NCBI RefSeq assembly: GCF_020886695.1
Contig: NZ_AP024485.1
Location: 1,745,001-1,809,000, forward strand
DNA length: 64,000 nucleotides
Direction: 5' to 3'
Source of the DNA: Pseudodesulfovibrio sediminis
GTDB taxonomy: Bacteria; Desulfobacterota; Desulfovibrionia; Desulfovibrionales; Desulfovibrionaceae
Shown here: positions 61,795 to 64,000 of the stretch, one piece after another
Layout of the letters: each line of letters begins with the position of its first letter
Numbering within the stretch: the first letter of the stretch is position 1
The notes under the pieces: generated by a model
Told to the model about the DNA's origin: nothing
The model's input: only the letters and a program-made list of their open reading frames with translations
The model's database searches: none
Translations under genes and position numbers: made by a program

Positions 61795-62985
61795 CTAGGC
61801 GTAGCGTTTCATGGCCTGCACGAAACCGTCCTTGGAACGCAGGATCACATCCTCGCCAATGCAGAAGGCGAGCCGGAAGTAACCGGGGCAGCCGAAGCCG
61901 GAACCGGGTACAGCCAGAATCTTCTCTTCCTGAAGGGTGGCGCAGAACTTGACGTCGTCTCCGCCCGGAGCCTTGGGGAAAAAGTAGAATGCGCCGCCGG
62001 GCATGGTGTATTCAAATCCCGCGTTGTCGAGCACGCTGGCCATGGCCTTGCGGCGGGTATCATAGATGCCCACATCAACGGTGCTGCCAAGCGCTTTGGC
62101 GAGCAGCTTCTGGGCCAGAGCCGGGGCATTGACAAAACCAAGGATACGATTGGCCAGGATGATGCCGCCGACCAGCGCCTCCTTGCCCTCGATGGCCGGG
62201 TTGACCAGCGCATAGCCCACACGTTCGCCGGCCATGCTGAGGTTCTTGGAAAAGGAAGAGCAGACCACGGAGTACGTATAGACATCGAGTATGCTCGGCA
62301 CTTCCGCCCCGTCAAAAGCGAGGAACCGATAAGGTTCGTCCGACACAATCAGGATAGGCCTGTCACGGCCTTCATTGTGTCTGGTCAGGATGGCGGCCAG
62401 TCCGTCGAGCTGTTCCCGTGTGTAGATGGCACCGGTCGGGTTGTTGGGGGAGTTGATGAGCACCACCCGGGTTCTGTCCGTAATGGCTGCGTCCATGGCC
62501 TCAAGGTCCAGCTCAAACGTCAGCTCCTTGGCCGGAACCGTGACCAGTTTGGCCGCATGGTTCTCGCAGTAGAACCCATATTCGACGAAATAAGGGGACG
62601 GGACCATGACTTCATCGCCCGGTTCAAGCACGGCACGAAAGACCGAGTTCAAGGCGCCGGCGGCACCGCAGGTGATGACCAGTGAATCCGCAGGAACATC
62701 CACGCCCTGCTCCTTGGAGACCTCTTCGGCCAACCGCTGGCGCACGTCCGGGTACCCGAAGTTGGGCATATACCCCATGAAGAACGGGGTATCAGCCTGC
62801 TCGGCCAGCTCTGCCAATGCATCCTTGATGCTCGAAGGCGGCGGCAGGTCAGGATTGCCGATACTGAAGTCGCAGACCGCGTCTTCACCAAACTTCTTTT
62901 TCATGGCGAGGCCTTCCTCGAACATCTTGCGAATCCATGAAGAACATTCCATATACCCGGCTATCTGAGGCGAAATCAATTGCAT
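61795..62985 (-). CDS. Class I/II pyridoxal-phosphate aminotransferase
   Basis: 396 residues from the ATG at 62985 (AAGGAG upstream). SIGNPDLPPPSSI, INSPNNPTGAIY (cofactor contact) and CSSFSKNLSMAGERVGY (Lys that binds pyridoxal phosphate) are visible, ending with the FRLAFCIGEDVI segment. The family covers aspartate-, alanine- and aromatic aminotransferases; the substrate cannot be read. Promoter and leader B lie upstream. Confidence 0.92.
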   Translation of the reverse strand: MQLISPQIAGYMECSSWIRKMFEEGLAMKKKFGEDAVCDFSIGNPDLPPPSSIKDALAELAEQADTPFFMGYMPNFGYPDVRQRLAEEVSKEQGVDVPADSLVITCGAAGALNSVFRAVLEPGDEVMVPSPYFVEYGFYCENHAAKLVTVPAKELTFELDLEAMDAAITDRTRVVLINSPNNPTGAIYTREQLDGLAAILTRHNEGRDRPILIVSDEPYRFLAFDGAEVPSILDVYTYSVVCSSFSKNLSMAGERVGYALVNPAIEGKEALVGGIILANRILGFVNAPALAQKLLAKALGSTVDVGIYDTRRKAMASVLDNAGFEYTMPGGAFYFFPKAPGGDDVKFCATLQEEKILAVPGSGFGCPGYFRLAFCIGEDVILRSKDGFVQAMKRYA

Positions 62986-63094
62986 GCGTGACTCCTTATT
63001 GTCATGTGAAGCGATCACTGTACGGCAAACAGTTTTCACCCGCAACACAATGCGAACACGAGGCGAATCAACAAACTTTCACTGGGAATGGGTA

Positions 63095-63158
63095 CAAAAC
63101 AAGAAGGCCCCCTTTCGGGAGCCTGTTATCTTTCTTGTGTGCAAATAAAAGGAAGATG
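63095..63158 (-). ncRNA. Predicted short transcript B: small RNA or attenuated leader
   Basis: Same arrangement as copy A: predicted start near 63158, CATCTTCCTTTTATTTGC, then GGCTCCC-GAAA-GGGGGCC with an outer CAAGAA/TTCTTG pair and TTTTG. Compared with copy A, the outer stem changed on both sides and stays paired. Confidence 0.6.
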
Positions 63159-63169
63159 CTTTCTTTATA

Positions 63170-63184
63170 GCATTCGCCGTGCCA
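63170..63184 (-). promoter_or_regulatory. Sigma-54 promoter B
   Basis: Identical to promoter A (TGGCACGGCGAATGC). It lies about 185 bases before the aminotransferase ATG. Confidence 0.8.
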
Positions 63185-63283
63185 AACTTTTTGCATCACG
63201 CAACTTTATTTTTTATTCATGTAATTACAACATTTTACAAACGACAACAAAGGAGACAATTCGTCCTTCATCCCTGCTCAAAA

Positions 63284-63341
63284 AGTACAACTTTTTAAAC
63301 TATCCCCAAGAAACTCCCCCCTCGGAACAGTTTTTTATACT
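63284..63341. promoter_or_regulatory. Paired activator dyads upstream of promoter B
   Basis: AGTACAA-CTTT-TTAAACT (63284-63301) and GGAACAG-TTTT-TTATACT (63324-63341), again 40 bases apart and 100 bases from the promoter. Bases between the sites have diverged, so the sites themselves are conserved. Confidence 0.7.
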
Positions 63342-63354
63342 CACCGCTGGCACC

Positions 63355-63385
63355 AAAAAAAAGCTCTGACGGGAACCGCCAGAGC
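63355..63385 (-). terminator. Terminator of sppA
   Basis: Minus strand GCTCTGGCGGTTCCCGTCAGAGC followed by TTTTTTTT, 17 bases after the stop. Confidence 0.85.
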
Positions 63386-63401
63386 CTTGCTGCGAACATG
63401 G

Positions 63402-64000
63402 TTACTGCGTCAGCCCCTGAGGCCAGGCGTAGTAGAATCCCGCCTTGGGCGGCATGATGAAACCGGCATCCACACCCAGCAGGCTGGGCGAAGGCGGATT
63501 GGCCATATCCATGGTATTGTAGGGGTTGTCGTTGGGATAGCGATCTCGACGGTAGACTATCACCTTGGAGTCTGCCGGCAACCCTGACAGGGATCGCGCC
63601 TTGGCAAAGGCATCCTGTACATAACCGATCTGATCGATAAGCCCTATCTCCTTGGCCTGACTGGCCGTGAATACACGGGCGGTCTTCACGACAGCCATCT
63701 GATCATCGGCAAGAACGCGATGCTTTTGGACCAGCGTATAAAAACGGTTTGCCATGTCGTCGATTATGGCCTGGAAAAGAGCGGCTTCCTCTGGTGTGGC
63801 CGGTTTGAACGGCGACCCCATATCCTTGTCCTCGCCGGATTTGGAAACCTCCACGCCCACACCGACCTTGTCCAGCAGAGCATGGACCTTTGGCCGCATG
63901 AAGATCACGCCCACTGACCCGGTAATGGTCGTGGGATGTGCCAGAATCCAGTCTGCGGGCAGAGCCGCGTAATAGCCGCCGGACGCCGCCACGTCGAACA
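63402..64000 (-). CDS. sppA: Signal peptide peptidase SppA (partial)
   Basis: The gene runs off the right edge; the last 199 codons are visible. VAASGGYYAALPADWILAHP carries the catalytic Ser, followed by TTITGSVGVIF, the conserved Lys-binding-region segment and AKEIGLIDQIGY. SppA cleaves leftover signal peptides in the membrane. The N-terminal part, with its membrane anchor, is outside the window. Confidence 0.93.
   Translation of the reverse strand, partial: FDVAASGGYYAALPADWILAHPTTITGSVGVIFMRPKVHALLDKVGVGVEVSKSGEDKDMGSPFKPATPEEAALFQAIIDDMANRFYTLVQKHRVLADDQMAVVKTARVFTASQAKEIGLIDQIGYVQDAFAKARSLSGLPADSKVIVYRRDRYPNDNPYNTMDMANPPSPSLLGVDAGFIMPPKAGFYYAWPQGLTQ

Noticed and set aside
1-64000. tRNA or rRNA genes
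   Set aside because: No cloverleaf-like or rRNA-like stretches were noticed while reading; none is claimed.

Overview
The window looks like chromosomal DNA of a sulfate reducer of the Desulfovibrio type (Desulfobacterota). I infer this from the hydrogenase maturation pair hypA-hypB, a NifX-type protein next to an Mrp ATPase, several sigma-54 activators, HD-GYP and CheV signalling proteins, and an unusually large GlmS-like protein. This is inference from gene content; no 16S gene or tRNA was seen.

Layout. Bases 1-8361 hold signalling genes (end of an NtrC-type regulator, CheV, a DUF885-like protein, an HD-GYP protein with its receiver partner) and the 941-residue glmS-like gene. Immediately after its stop codon sits a complete Tn7-like transposon, 8369-36967 (28.6 kb). 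It has TGTGGGAG ends, arrays of 17-bp TnsB sites, a 5-bp target duplication CTTTT, and tnsA, tnsB, tnsC, tnsD/tniQ and tnsE. Its cargo, after a broken vsr gene, is one long operon-like cluster (16890-36147). The cluster encodes a type II polyketide/fatty-acid-like system: four ketosynthase-family proteins, two ACPs, a ketoreductase, two hotdog dehydratase-type proteins, a thioesterase, an AMP ligase, two acyltransferases, a glycosyltransferase, a LolA-like protein, an MMPL/RND exporter, lipoproteins, two radical-SAM enzymes and a CrtI-like flavoprotein. It is built like an aryl-polyene cluster but lacks the aromatic ammonia-lyase. Its radical-SAM and CrtI-like enzymes recall the gene sets proposed for ladderane lipids. 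A mobile Tn7 element carrying a whole unusual polyene or lipid pathway is the main discovery here.

The element abuts the degraded right end of a second Tn7-like element (36972 onward) with a broken tnsA. Up to about 43.3 kb follows AT-rich debris: three copies of the 3' end of a toxin-activating acyltransferase gene, two of them next to Tn7-type left ends, small membrane and secreted proteins, and on the minus strand two colicin-DNase-type toxin tips, each followed by an immunity-like gene.

From 43.5 to 64 kb the chromosome appears ordinary again: a periplasmic binding protein, HD-GYP and NtrC-type regulators, two large glycan enzymes, mrp, a nifX-like gene, a PAS sigma-54 activator, hypBA, ribB under an FMN riboswitch, ilvD, a second binding protein, an aminotransferase and sppA. 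Two regulatory systems can be read from the DNA. Palindromes GGGCGAA-TTA-TTCGCCC and a sigma-54 promoter surround the PAS activator and nifX. A duplicated module of paired 18-bp dyads, a sigma-54 promoter and a short terminated transcript (61500-61740 and 63095-63341) suggests two related small RNAs or attenuated leaders.
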